Source: Iris pallida
Taxonomy: Eukaryota > Streptophyta > Magnoliopsida > Asparagales > Iridaceae
DNA length: 64,000 nucleotides
Assembly (NCBI GenBank): GCA_029216955.1
Contig: JANAVB010004101.1
Location: forward strand, 97,001 to 161,000
Reading direction: 5' to 3'
Shown: piece after piece, positions 47,721-58,571 of the stretch
Layout: each line of letters opens with the position of its first letter
How positions within the stretch are numbered: position 1 is the first letter of the stretch
Position numbers and translations under genes: made by a program
Notes under the pieces: generated by a model
What the model saw: the letters and a program-made list of their open reading frames with translations, nothing else
Told to the model about the DNA's origin: nothing
Databases searched by the model: none

Positions 47721-48476
47721 TCACGTGATCGGGAGGCTAGGGGCGGATGAAAGCTCGGAGCAGCCGCGGCGACTTAGGGCTTCGTCGAGGCGGCGGAGAA
47801 GAGTGAGATCGGCGGAGATGGCAGATCGGTGAGGAGGCGGCGGCGGTAGCTCCACCGCTTGAGAGGCGGAGGTGCGCTCGGGGTCGACGCCGGGCGCGAC
47901 GGATCTGAAGGGGGCGCCGGGATTTTGGGTGCGCGGGCGGCGCGGAAGCTCCCCACGGGCGGTACGGGAGCTAGGCGGAGTCTGCTCCGGCGGGCTGGCC
48001 ACCAGGAGATGCGGAGCTCGCCGGCGGCACTTCGAGGTTAGGGTTTCCCCCCTCCTTTCCTCTTCTGTGTTGTTTTTGGGATCGTCGGTGGTGACGGGAG
48101 TCGGAGATGGCGGTTGGGGTGGTGATGCTGGTGGTTGATGGTTGTGGGAACAGGAGTCGGCCAGTGGTGGCGACTGTTTCAAAATTTTTGTTGACGGAGA
48201 TGGTGGAGACGGGGATGCTGTCGGGGCAGCGGTGGATAGGGAACGTGGAGGATGGGGGTGTTGGTGACGACGACGTGGTCGTGAAGTTGGGTAGCTAGCT
48301 GGAAATCGAATTTGGCAGTAGGCGTCGAGGCGGCGGAGGCAAGGAGTTATTGGCACGGTGGTGGTTGTGCTGGTGGGAGTTACGTCCTGCTCGTCATGGG
48401 GTCCAGATTGTGTCCGGCATGTCGGACACGAAAGAGATGTACTTGTATTGGTAATCTGGATATAGTGGAATGACAC
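47721..48476 (-). other. 251-codon open frame in GC-rich part of LARD LTR (copy 2)
   Basis: Same length and ends as the frame at 37032-37787, with scattered substitutions. It lies about 130 bp below the intact TATA box of the 5' LTR and so could be in the first part of the LARD transcript. Confidence 0.35.
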
Positions 48477-48605
48477 CCGGGGTCGGACCCGAGGCCATCA
48501 CGGCTGACACGGATAAATTTTAGACACCGACATGGCGCACGACACTTTGTGGAGAAAATTTTGGAGAATTTTTGTGGATGACAACTAATAGGGAGGAGTA
48601 CCTGC

Positions 48606-48616
48606 CTATTTATAGG
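48606..48616 (-). promoter_or_regulatory. TATA box of LARD 5' LTR
   Basis: Minus strand CCTATAAATAGG. Confidence 0.65.
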
Positions 48617-49303
48617 ATGTGGGAATTCCCCTTTGGATAGGATTGTGGGGGTTTTAAATCCCCATTAGATAAATCAGAATTTAATTTAAAATCAAAATCC
48701 AAATCAAAATACAAATTCAATTTAACTCAAATTTAATTCTGTTAGTTTAAAAAAATCAAATCAATATCAATTATGGATATTACTCTATTTATTTAAATCA
48801 TTCCATAAAATTTAATCGAGATTTAAAATGGCCAAAATATTTTCCAAATATATTTTTCAAGAATACCAATAAATATAATTTCAAAAATAATAAAATAATA
48901 AATATTTTTAAATAACTTTTCGAATAATAAAATATCAATATTAAATAATTTCGAAAATATATATTTAAGTAATAATAGGATGTATTTCCAAATTACATTT
49001 TTACTAATTTGGATAAAACATATTTCGAAAGTAATCATAAATTCAAATCTTTAAATACCTTCTTGCTAAATTATTTTTAATAAAAATAATTATTTATATA
49101 TTATTTTGAAACCACCATTGATAATAAAATCAAAAATTATTTTTCTAAAAATATGTTACTCGCACATATTCGCTCTCGACGAGAAAATACGAAAATCGTA
49201 AATTCGCGCGCGACGTACAATACAACTACGCGACGTAAAATACAAAAATTTTAAATCAGTACCAAAAATAATAAAAATACAGTAGAAATTTAGGGGTTTT
49301 ACA

Positions 49304-49610
49304 GATGAGGCTTTGGATGTACCGTTTTAGTTGGTAGCAGTCATGTGTAGCATGGTGTACATAACGGTGGTAATGGCAGAACTTCGGGTTCTCCAAGTCA
49401 GCCGGTCGAGGCTCCCGTCTTGGTGGAGGAAGCTGAATTCTACCTCCTTGTATGAGCATGTCTAAGATAGGCTTAACGTGGCCATCTCCGAAAGAGTAAG
49501 TGATCTGAGGCCATTGCTTGTCTGCCGGCTGTGGCTCGGGCTTCTGGGCCGTGTCGGCCACCATAGCTTGTTTTTCCTTGCTGTCCCGATTGTTGGAGGG
49601 GTTACCCCCA
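49304..49610 (-). pseudogene. Tat gag zinc-knuckle region
   Basis: Minus-strand frame with ITYSFGDGHVKPILDM and a CHYHRYVHHATHDC knuckle-like motif followed by YQLKRYIQSLI, where the LARD insertion interrupts it. The frame continues in phase at 35103 on the other side. A TGA and a frameshift (about 49620-49690) separate it from the main gag domain. Confidence 0.82.
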
Positions 49611-50222
49611 TTATCGTTGTTGAGACGCTTGCCCTTGTTTTCTCATTCTGAGATGTGCAACCCCAGTTGGACATGCGCTTGTGGCGCTGATGATGAACGC
49701 CTTCCAATCTTTGAATTGATTCTCGCCCATCCAGAGACTGATCGTTGGAAGCACTCTCTTTTGGCAGATTTCAATCAAAGAAGAGTCTGGATTTCTGGAA
49801 GGCAGCTTCATAGCGGTCTGGCGGAACCGCTCGATGTAGTTCCTTGTTAGCTCCTTTTCTCCTTGGACGACGTCCATGAGAGTTGACATAGTGACGTCTT
49901 GTCCTACTTCATAGAATCGTTCTAAGAACATGCGCTTGAAGCCGGCGAAGGAATGGATGCAGTTGTCCGGTAGATTGCGGTACCAATCAAAGGCGACTCC
50001 TTCCAATGCTCTAATGAATAACCGTGTGAGGATCGCATCCTCATGGGGCAAATGGTCGGTGGTGACCTCAAAGTAGGTGATGTACCGGCTTGCTGAGGTT
50101 TTGCCATCATACGGGTTGATGTTGAACGGCTTATATCTTGGTGGGAATGGAACATCCCTCCACTCAGCAGGGTATGGTTGCTGTATTCTGAGATCTTGAG
50201 CATTTTTTCGGGCATGAAACAT
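49611..50222 (-). pseudogene. Tat gag core domain
   Basis: Minus-strand frame with retrotransposon gag features: NPYDGKTSASRYITYFE, FIRALEGVAFDWYRNLP, MFLERFYEVGQDVTM, and GEKELTRNYIERFRQTA. It coats element RNA in the particle. A frameshift near 49685 alters its C-end. Confidence 0.88.
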
Positions 50223-50332
50223 GGCACGGAGCTTCTGGACCTCTCTTCTTACTTCTCGGGTCTCATCTGTCGCGGCGGGGGCTATTATTTCTGAAAGATT
50301 ATTGCCCGGGTTTGGTGCCGCTGAGTTCGAAT

Positions 50333-51526
50333 CTATATTAACCGGTGGGCCCGTGCTTGTTTGACCAGGGCTCCTCCTTGTAAAGTGGGCAGGGCCGCTT
50401 TGATCTCGTCTACAGACTTGACCAAGGTAAGTAATATGGCTTCGAGACTGTCAATGCGCTGGCAATCACTGGAACCATCTCGATCGCTATCTGTCATGAA
50501 CACCGTTCTTATGTGAGGAGTGATGGAAGGAACGGTGGAGAAGGTGCCCTCTGAGTCGTACCCATGCACCGAGAAGTCATCGGGGTAGGTGGGAATGTTC
50601 TCTTCGGGCTCGGACTCAGAGGGAATGGTATCCCCAGCTTCAGAGTTTGCTTTGTCTTGAGAGTTACGGATGTCTTCGGGGGTATCGGCGTCCGTTGCTC
50701 CTGATGGAAGAATTGTTTGTGCGGATTCGGTTCCTTGGAACATCGGATTGTTACGGATGTTCGGAGGAGTGCTACCCCCAGCTCCTTCAACCCCCGACGA
50801 TGTGGATGATGAACTTCTTATTGCGGTAAATTTCGTCTTCGAATGGGTGTGCTGGAATACACCAGTAGAGGACAACCGTTTAGACGACAGTTTCTTAGTT
50901 GTAATGGTTGATATTCTTGGGCTGGAGATGTTTCTCTTCTTCCCTTTCCCCTCGGCGGGGACTTTCTGCGCGGAATTGCAGGAGGCAATAGGAGGTGCTT
51001 CGTCCTCCGAGCTCGGATGCTGTAATCTTTGGAAGACGGACGGCCGATCTTCCGTTACTGCCATGTTATTGCAGCAGCAGTTGACGATAATCTGGGTACA
51101 GTGAGGTCCATGTGAGGACTCTTTGCATGCCGAGGCCCCTTCTCTTTTCTTGCGTTTGTGGAGGACAACCTCACACAGGTCAGAGGAACCACTTCGTCCG
51201 TTTGCCGCTGGGGACTGGACTTGAGCGGTTCTATATAACTTCCCATCAGGGGCCCGCGTGATAATCAGCGGGACGCCTCGATAGTCAGAGGTTAGGGCAG
51301 CTGTCTGGGATTGATGAGCCCGCGCTGCCCTGGACTTCTTCTTCTTAGCACCTGTGGGTGCATAATAAGAAGAGTCCAAGTTGGATACCAAAGAGTCTGG
51401 AGAATCATCAGGGTTCGGACCGTACGAGAGACGGTCGAAAACTGATCGAGAGGAGCATAGAGCGGATGCTATGCGGCTGGGATTGGAAACCGTGCAGGCT
51501 GTCTGCATGCGGTTGTCTTCTGTCAT
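50333..51526 (-). pseudogene. Tat N-terminal ORF region, part 2
   Basis: Long minus-strand frame with no known domain, rich in Ser, Pro and acidic residues, with basic patches (GAKKKKSRAARAHQ, VVLHKRKKREG). It lies before the gag core, where Ogre/Tat elements carry an extra ORF1 or long gag N-terminus. In phase with 51536-52096. Confidence 0.65.
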
Positions 51527-51780
51527 CGGCTGGATTCATATGCGACTCGGAGTCACGACCGTGCAGGCTGGCCGCATACGGTTGGCATCTGTGGCCGCAT
51601 GGGTTTTCTGCAAACGGTTGACTCTAATAGCCGCATGAGTTTCATCCATACGGTTAGCAACTGTAGCCGCATAAGTTATGCGGCTGACAGATGTGGCCGC
51701 ATGAGTTTTCTTTATGCGGTTGGCGGATGTAGCCGCATAGGCTTTCTCCCTGCGGCTAATACACTTCTGCGGCTCGGATC
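51470..51780. repeat. GCCGCAT minisatellite inside Tat N-terminal ORF
   Basis: About fourteen GCCGCAT or ATGCGGC/T words at 20-35 bp spacing. On the minus strand they code repeats of the type THAATSANR. The word is the same as in the Tat LTR U3. Confidence 0.85.
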
Positions 51781-52166
51781 GCGTAGAGTTCCTCTTTGCT
51801 CCTGCAAGTCCAGCATCATTGTGTTTTCTTCTGCCGGACTTGGGAACAACAGAGTTGTCTATGGTCTGAAGTGGGGCCGCAGGAGAGTCCTTCTCGCCGT
51901 CTTGAGCAACAGAGGGTATCCCATCGAAGACTTGAGGAGGAGCAAATGATCTGAAGCCTCCACTCTTTGCGAGCCCTCGTAGTGCGGGTGCGCTTCTGGA
52001 TCGGGCCAGCGCTGCCTTCAGAGAGCATCTCTTCGAACACCTGTTGGTCGAAGCGGACGACCATCTTTTGTTGTGTGGAGCCAAGTTTGGCTGCATCCGA
52101 TTGCGTCACCAACTCCTCAGCCGTAGAGAAGTTAGTCCCCAGCAGAGTCGCCATCGTGTTTGCCAT
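51536..52166 (-). pseudogene. Tat N-terminal ORF region, part 1, starting in the LTR
   Basis: Frame from ATG at 52166, which lies in the last bases of the 5' LTR (ATGGCAAACA), reads across the primer-binding site (MATLLGT from 52154) and on to FEEMLSEGSAGPIQKR. A one-base shift near 52000 then moves the continuation into the 51536-52096 frame, which holds the THAATSANR-type repeats. No domain recognised. Confidence 0.6.
52135..52153 (-). promoter_or_regulatory. Tat primer-binding site, tRNA-Arg type
   Basis: Minus strand TGGCGACTCTGCTGGGGAC, one mismatch from the complement of the 3' end of plant tRNA-Arg (ACG) as I recall it; Ogre-type elements use tRNA-Arg. It lies 3 bases after the LTR. 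Confidence 0.85.
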
Positions 52167-52938
52167 TGATTGTAAAAGTACAGAACAATTATCGGAGGAC
52201 TGAACTTAGACTCACAATACAAACTCGCTTGTACAAAGAAAGCCTAGGGACGAAAGCCTAGGTACAGCAATCTAAGTACAATTGTTTATTTTAGATTCTG
52301 GGGGTGACGATAGAGGCTCGGGAAGGCGACGGCAGTCCTGCCTTACTCCTTGGACGATCGGTATGCAGCCTTGGCTCCTTATGAAAAGATGGTTGGCGTT
52401 GACGAAGAAATGCTCTTTTTGCTCCTCTGTTGCTTTCCTGGCTCTTCTCTCTCTCTCGGTGTATTTTCTTCCTGACTCTGTATTTTTTATTCTTTTTATT
52501 GCCGGTCCTTGTGCAAAGAAATAATGCTGGCTATTTATAGGAGTGGGGTATGATCATTAGGGTTTGCTAATGATCATTTGTTTGGAATGTCGGCGCTCCT
52601 TCAATCTATCTGAACACCTTGATCCTGATTACAATGAATCTAGGCCATTAATGCGGATAGCACCGAATCTTGTGAGCAATTAATATTAACTGCTTTAAAT
52701 CTTCATGATTGATTATACCAATATCCGTTTGCTCGCCACGTGTCCCATTGGCTTGATGATAAATGATATGCCCTGATCTCAGTAATTATGATGATGATAT
52801 CAAATATACTTGTTGGGATTCGGTTAAATCTTTGATTGATCCGATGCCACATATCTTAATTATGGGTCCCGCCAGAGCCGCATGGGATAGGCGAGACTTG
52901 AGCCGCAGGGAGATGATCTTCATGAACCGTATAGGGTA
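52157..52938 (-). repeat. Tat 5' LTR, truncated
   Basis: 782 bp matching 15323 to about 16106; the outer 558 bp are missing. TATA at 52531-52540. The sequence changes abruptly at 52938/52939 to the E4 LTR. Confidence 0.9.
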
Positions 52939-53223
52939 TTATATATATGTATTATATATATGTGTTATGTATTAGATTATATAAATATATCAATAAGGGT
53001 ATTATTTTAGATATAGATATTGACTTGTGTATGTGTTATGGGATGGCTTATAGGCATGATATAGCCTATGGCCTATATGTGTGTCTGCTTGACTAGTGAG
53101 TCTAGATTAGACTTGTTTAGCCTTGTTTAGACTAATATGGACTAGTTAGACCTAGAATGACTTGTTTGACCTAGTTTGACCATAGTTGACCTTGTTTGAC
53201 TTCTAGGGTTGACCAGAGTTGAC
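52939..53223 (+). mobile_element. E4 LTR, piece 2
   Basis: Reverse complement relative of about 550-960 in the E1 LTR, including the AT-rich part and the gactagttagacctagaatgac words. Ends in the TSD copy ttgac (53219-53223) of E3. Confidence 0.8.
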
Positions 53224-55905
53224 TGTCACGCCCCAGAACCAGAATACTGGAGAGCGGGGGCGAACATAGCCAGCTACGTATACTGAAATAGAATACATCT
53301 CAACTATACGGTCACAGCTGTCTAGATATGAGGGTTTACTACAAGCCAACGGTCTCTTATGGTCAAGCCTATTGTCTCAATCACAAGCAAGTAATATAAT
53401 AATAAGATGTTTGACCACCAAATATACAATAAAAGGCGTCCCAAATAATACATATCAGCTGATCTTGAAGCTAGTCGTACAAAATGCTAGGACTAGCAAG
53501 AGTTAAGTCATACATGATCAACCCTAGGATTTGTTAATCAGGTTTACAGCCCGTAGGCAGACAGTAAGTAAAGTACATCGAGCTAACAGATGCTCGTCGG
53601 CTAAACGCCTCAAAGGAATAACTTTACAATAAAGTGAACGAAACAAAATAGAAAACCCACTCGTAGCCCGGGTTCCTTCTAGTCGCCACCATCGGGCTGG
53701 AGGTTCGGAAGATCCTCGGGAGCTGCTCCGAAATCTGGCCACACAAAACCAGCTGGGTCAAACCCCAGAAAGGGCAAGTGCCACAAAGGAGGCCACGAAA
53801 TAATAACAAAAGCCAGCATATCAGAACATAAGAAAAGAAATGGAAGAAGGTACAAGTATATAAAGAGTGCAACAGGACAATAAACGACTAGTGACGTTGG
53901 ACCATTCCGGGAGCCAGGTTACAACCCTTAAACCAGACAAGGACCGAGGTTGTAACCATTCGCCTGAACAGCACTCTGCCGCTACCCATTTATTGTTAGA
54001 GATAAGTAAAACAAGCATGTACAAGAGTAGCCAGGTACAGGGACTAGACAAGACTTAGACAAGGCTGGACTCCATCCATTCACAATGCGGCCAAACAATT
54101 ACTACGGCTTACTACTTAACTAACTAGGGTTATCATAAGCCTTAATTACTAACAAGATGCAATGAGAATTTCCCAGTCCCAAGCCCTGCAGACCATCCAG
54201 TTATCCTTCCGCGGGTTGAGAGTATGGTTGGGTACATCGCCCCGGAGACGATATATCCTTAGGTGACTTAGAGGGTGCAACACATGACAGTGCGCTGAAT
54301 GTGCTCTACTCGTCGACAAGCTACAAGTCCAATTAAGAGCGCCCAGATAACGAGATTGCCTGTGACTGGAAATTCTCCATGAACTATAGTTTGATCTAGT
54401 CATTAGCCTAATCCATATTCAGTATGAATCCCTGACCGTGGGAACCAGGGAGTCACGTCCTAGACATGATGCAAGATAAGACAAGTGGATTGCACAAGCA
54501 AGCAAGCAGGAACACCCACGGTGTCAAGTTGATTATACGAGTCAAGTTAGCCGTCGCAACATCATCAAGATAAATCATGTCAGGGTACTTGTCGGGAGTG
54601 CGCCACGACGGGCCACTATCATGTCAGGTTGGTCATGTCAGGAGTGCACCACTACGGGTTACTGCCGTGTTATGCTAGTTCCTTGTCATACCATGCCATG
54701 TATAATAGTCATTCCAAACATATTAAGTAAAATCAAGTTCATGACAAGAGGCGTAAGGATATAAAATGGGCGTAAAATATCTAATAAAATATCAATATAC
54801 AGGGCTATAGAAGAGACAAGCTTAAGAAAAAATAAAACCAAATCTCCATGATTGGACAGATTGCGCAAGGGTCCCTGGGGTCGGGTTGCGCAGGAGTCAA
54901 GTTCGCCAGGGGCCAACTGCGCAGGAGTGAGCTGCGCAGAAGTCGGCTTGCGCTGAGTTGGTTGACGCAGGGGTCAAATTGCGCATGAGTAAAGTGCACG
55001 GGGATGGATGGCGCATGAGTCAGATTGCGCAGGGGTGGATGGCGCAGAAAAGGTTGGCACAGGATATAGATGGCGCAGGGTTGAACTACGCAGGAGTGAA
55101 GTGCGCAGGGTTAGATTGCGTGGGGAGCCAACTACACAGGGGTGAACTGTGCAGGGGTGGATGGCGCATGGGGCGGAGTACAGTTCGCCAAGGGGAAAGC
55201 AGCGCGGTCGGCACTTCGCTAAAGAGCGCAGGCCGAGAGGGGATGCACAGTCCAGCACTGCGCTAAAGAGCGCAGGCTGCTGTCTGCTACTCCAGGCCGA
55301 GAAGAACACCAAGAACACAAAGAATTCAAATTTTCATATCTTTGCCAAATCAAAGCCAAATCTAGATTTTCAAGGTTCTAACTTGAGTAAAATTGAATTC
55401 TCTTCCACATGGAAGCATCAAAATCCCCAAAAACACAACCAAAATAGATCAAAACCATATAAATCCAAAATTAGAGAAAACTTAGATCTAGAACAATGGA
55501 GACTCCAAATCACAAAATGTCAAGTTCTAATGTTGATCACCATGGCCTAGTCTGGCTAATAAACAAATAAAAAATGGTTCTCATGTGGTGGCAAAGTGCA
55601 CTTGCCTATGGTGTTGGTGAGTTGTGTAGAGGAAGGAAGAAGAAGGAGATGGAGAAAATAAATAAAAGAGTTATGAGAAGAGAGAAAAGGTTGGTAGGGT
55701 TTTAATGAGGGTGGTTAAGTTGAGTGTAGGGTGGAGGTTAGCTAAGGTGTTCCAAATGCATGTTGAACCAAACCAAACCAATCCTCCTCCACAAAATAAA
55801 ACCAAGCCAACTAAAACCAAAAATTTCACAAGTCCAGAAAAATAAAAATACCTGCCAAAATCCAATTACAAATATAAATACGAAATACGGGAAATGGGGG
55901 TGACA
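53224..55905 (-). repeat. E3 3' LTR
   Basis: Includes a GCGCAGG-rich block (54850-55280). Confidence 0.95.
54850..55280. repeat. GCGCAGG minisatellite in E3 3' LTR
   Basis: About twenty words of the type (t/g)gcgcagg(g/a)gt at about 20 bp spacing with variable fillers. Counterpart in the 5' LTR at 62525-62945. Confidence 0.85.
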
Positions 55906-55925
55906 ACTCTACCCACCTTAAAAGA
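55906..55925 (-). promoter_or_regulatory. E3 polypurine tract
   Basis: Minus strand AAGGTGGGTAGAGT directly before the LTR start TGTCACCCCC. Confidence 0.82.
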
Positions 55926-56072
55926 ATTCCGTCCTCGAAATTTAATTTAAGAGGCTAGAGAGAAAAGGACAAGTCATATTTATTTACATGCAAGCTATAC
56001 TAAGCAGTCAATCAAACAATCACGCATGCAAGCAAGGACGGAAGGCATAAGGCATAAGGAAGACATTATACC

Positions 56073-56231
56073 TTATGAGTCAAACAGGTAGGGATATCGC
56101 GATCGGATGTCGTCCTCACGCTCCCACATTGACTCACCTAGAGAGTGATGACCCCAAGCAACACGGACTAAACTAATAGTCTTGTTCTTGAGTATCTTCT
56201 CTCTCTGGTCCAATATAGACACGGGCCTCTC
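56073..56231 (-). pseudogene. E3 chromodomain
   Basis: Minus-strand frame after two consecutive stops: PVSILDQREKILKNKTISLV, RVAWGHHSLGESMWERE, DIRSRYPYLFDS, then TAA. Same frame as the integrase. This is the Tekay-type chromodomain. Confidence 0.88.
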
Positions 56232-56234
56232 CTA

Positions 56235-56738
56235 TTACGAAAGGTTGGTACCAACAACCAATTCTGAATAGTCTAGGATATGGCTTGGTTCCGAGATATA
56301 CCGTCGCAATTGGGACACATGGAATACATCATGCACCTCACTTAACGACGGCGGAAGAGCAAGACGATAGGATACATCTCCTACTCGCTCCAGGATATCG
56401 AACGGCCCTATATACCTAGGACTAAGCTTTCTCCGCACGCCAAAACGAATGACGCCGCGGCTAGGCGAGATCCTAAGGAATACATGGTCGCCGATAGCAA
56501 ACTCTAAGGGACGTCGATGGGCATCGGCCCAATGTCGCTGGCGGTCTTAGGAAACTCGAAGATGATCCCTGACTATTCTGACTACTTCAACTGTCTGGGC
56601 AATCATTTCTGGACCGAGCATCTGCCTCTCTCCAACATCATCCCATGCTAGCGGGTATCTGCACTTCCTACCATACAGAGCCTCGAATGGTGCCATCTGG
56701 ATGCTGGTCGGGAAGCTATTATTGTACGAGAACTCCAC
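56235..56738 (-). pseudogene. E3 integrase C-terminus
   Basis: Two in-phase segments (56235-56438 and 56547-56738). The first holds LSPRYIGPFDILERVGDV and the YRLALPPSL to VFHVSQLRRY barrel. The second holds SYNNSFPTSIQMAPFEALYG. Between them the frame is open again after a TAA (where Gln is expected) and contains HRRPLEFAIGDHVFLRIS without the insertion seen in E1. Confidence 0.9.
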
Positions 56739-56756
56739 CAGGTGCAGGTGATCTTC

Positions 56757-57845
56757 CTACGAACCACCGAAGTCAAGTGTACAAGATCTTAACATGTCTT
56801 CAAGGGTCTGGATTGTGCGCTCTGACTGGCCATCTGTCTGCGGATGATATGTTGAACTGAACTGGAGACGAGTTCCCAAACTCTCTTGCAAGCTACGCCA
56901 AAAGTATGACGTAAATCTTGAATCTCGGTCCGAGGTGATACTGACGGGCACACCGTGAAGCCTGACAATCTGTCTGAGGTACATCTCTACTAGCTGAGCC
57001 GTAGACTGCCCAACCCTGAATGGGAGGAAATGAACCACCTTCGTGAGCTGGTTAACTATAACCCAAATAGCATCTCGACCAGCCGGGGATCTAGGCAATC
57101 CAGTCACAAAATCCATGGTCACATGCTCCCACTTCCATTCTGGAATCGGCAAGGGCTGAAGAAGTCCAGCGGGCCTCTGATGTTCAGCTTTAACCTGTTG
57201 GCAAACCAAACACCGAGAGACAAACCGGGCTATCTCCCTCTTCATGCCATTCCACCAGAAGTGCTGACGGATATCATGGTACATCTTCGTGCCACGGGGA
57301 TGAATAGAATACTGCGAACTGTGAGCTTCTGCCATGACTTCCTGTATGATATCTCCACTGGGTACACAAAGACGAGAGCCGTGTCGAAGTGTACCATCTT
57401 CATGAATGCACAACACTGGCCTTCTTCCTGTCTCATACTCTGCTCTGAGCCGCTGAAGCTTGGAATCTGTAGACTGCGCCACTCGGATCCTCTCAACTAT
57501 GCTGGAATGAACCTGTAGACTGGCCATCAATGCCACATTGGAAGGAAGAACCACTTCAATTCCCATATTCTGAAAATCTGCCAATAACTCTGGTTGCGCC
57601 GTTAGAAAATAAACTCCGGCTCTTCGGCTCAACGCATCTGCTACAACGTTGGCCTTTCCTGGGTGATACTGCAAATCCACATCGTAGTCCACCAATAGCT
57701 CAAGCCATCTTCTCTGCCGCATATTAAGGTCCTTCTGGGTGAAAACATACTTCAGGCTCTTGTGATCAGTAAATATTTCCACTCTATCTCCGTACAAGTA
57801 GTGTCTCCACAACTTAAGTGCAAACACTACTGCTGCCAGTTCCAT
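56757..57845 (-). pseudogene. E3 RNase H end and integrase core
   Basis: RNase H end ([32 protein letters not shown]), then integrase zinc region [14 protein letters not shown] and core [37 protein letters not shown]. Catalytic D, D, E are present. Ends in a TAG in place of Trp in GGSWEDH. Confidence 0.94.
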
Positions 57846-57893
57846 GTCGTGGGTCGGGTAACTCTTCTCATGGTCACGAAGTTGGCGTAATGC

Positions 57894-58490
57894 CTAAGAT
57901 ATTACCTTCCCATGCTGTATCAAGACACATCCCAATCCTCTGCCTGAAGCGTCGTAATAAACTGTGAATCCTCCGGTCCCATCTGGAAGTGTGAGAATGG
58001 AAGCCGTTATCAAGCCTCGCTTTAACTTCTCAAATAATTCCTGACACTCCGCTGTCCAAGCGAACTGCACATCCTTGCGGGTCAACTGGGTCATCGGCAC
58101 TGAAATCCTTGCAAAATCTAAAACGAATCGCCGGTAGTAGCCGGCCAATCCAAGGAAGCTGCGAACTTCTGTCACTGAGCTGGGTACTGGCCATGACTCG
58201 ATAGCCACAATCTTCTGGGGATCCACTTCCACTCCTCTTCAGGTAATGATGTGACCCAAGTACGAAATACGATCGAGCCAGAACTCGCATTTACTGAACT
58301 TGGCATACAACTGATGCTCTCTAAGCATCTGAAGGACGATTTTGAGATGTTGCTCATGCTCTGCTTCGCTCTTGCTGTAGACCAGGATATCATCTAGGAA
58401 CACGACCATGAACTGATCCAAGTAAGACATGAAAATGCGATTCATGAGGTCCATGAATACGACCGGCGCATTGGTCGCTCCAAAGGGCAT
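57894..58490 (-). pseudogene. E3 reverse transcriptase, palm, thumb and RNase H start
   Basis: Two in-phase segments split by TGA at 58239. The first has [15 protein letters not shown] and the catalytic [14 protein letters not shown]. The second has [27 protein letters not shown] and [16 protein letters not shown] of RNase H. Confidence 0.93.
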
Positions 58491-58571
58491 AACAAGGAAC
58501 TCCCAATGCCCATATCTCGATCTAAACGCTATCTTCGGGATGTCCTGCTCTCTGACTCTGATTTGATGGTA

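Larger units (their letters stand above)
35109..49303 (-). mobile_element. E2: non-autonomous Ty3-type LARD inserted in Tat gag
   Basis: LTRs 35109-38613 (3505 bp) and 45802-49303 (3502 bp) start TGTAACGCCC and end GGGGTTTTACA. The TSD GATGA is at 35104-35108 and 49304-49308. The internal region, without the CACTA insert, is about 2.8 kb and has no gag or pol frame. The polypurine tract lies by the left LTR and the tRNA-Ile-type primer site by the right one, so it points leftwards. Long LTRs with an empty interior fit a large retrotransposon derivative; the primer site and LTR style suggest it is moved by a Tekay-like element. Confidence 0.92.
45802..49303 (-). repeat. LARD 5' LTR
   Basis: Near-identical to the left LTR. 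Carries an intact minus-strand TATA box (CCTATAAATAGG) at 48606-48616, the AAT array at 47155-47550 and the GC-rich frame at 47721-48476. Confidence 0.93.
15323..52938 (-). mobile_element. Tat-lineage Ty3 retrotransposon carrying two nested retroelements
   Basis: Its LTR starts TGTTTGCCATTGATTG on the plus strand, at 15323 (3' LTR) and 52157 (5' LTR). Between them on the minus strand lie gag (right), protease, RT, RNase H, a second archaeal-type RNase H and integrase (left). The dual RNase H and the extra antisense gene before the 3' LTR are known marks of the Tat lineage, as is a tRNA-Arg primer site in its Ogre members. A copia element (24799-34525) sits in pol and a LARD (35109-49303) in gag. 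Removing these leaves about 13.7 kb. Its 5' LTR is cut at 52938, together with about 1.2 kb of the flanking E4 LTR, so the TSD cannot be checked. Confidence 0.9.

Noticed and set aside
53524..54051. Short hydrophobic frames repeated at 53524-54051 and 61192-61719
   Set aside because: Present in both E3 LTRs with substitutions, no start context, no family match; taken as chance frames.
54958..55266. Frames over the GCGCAGG block in E3 LTRs
   Set aside because: Follow the minisatellite on both strands; amino acid repeats only reflect the DNA repeat.
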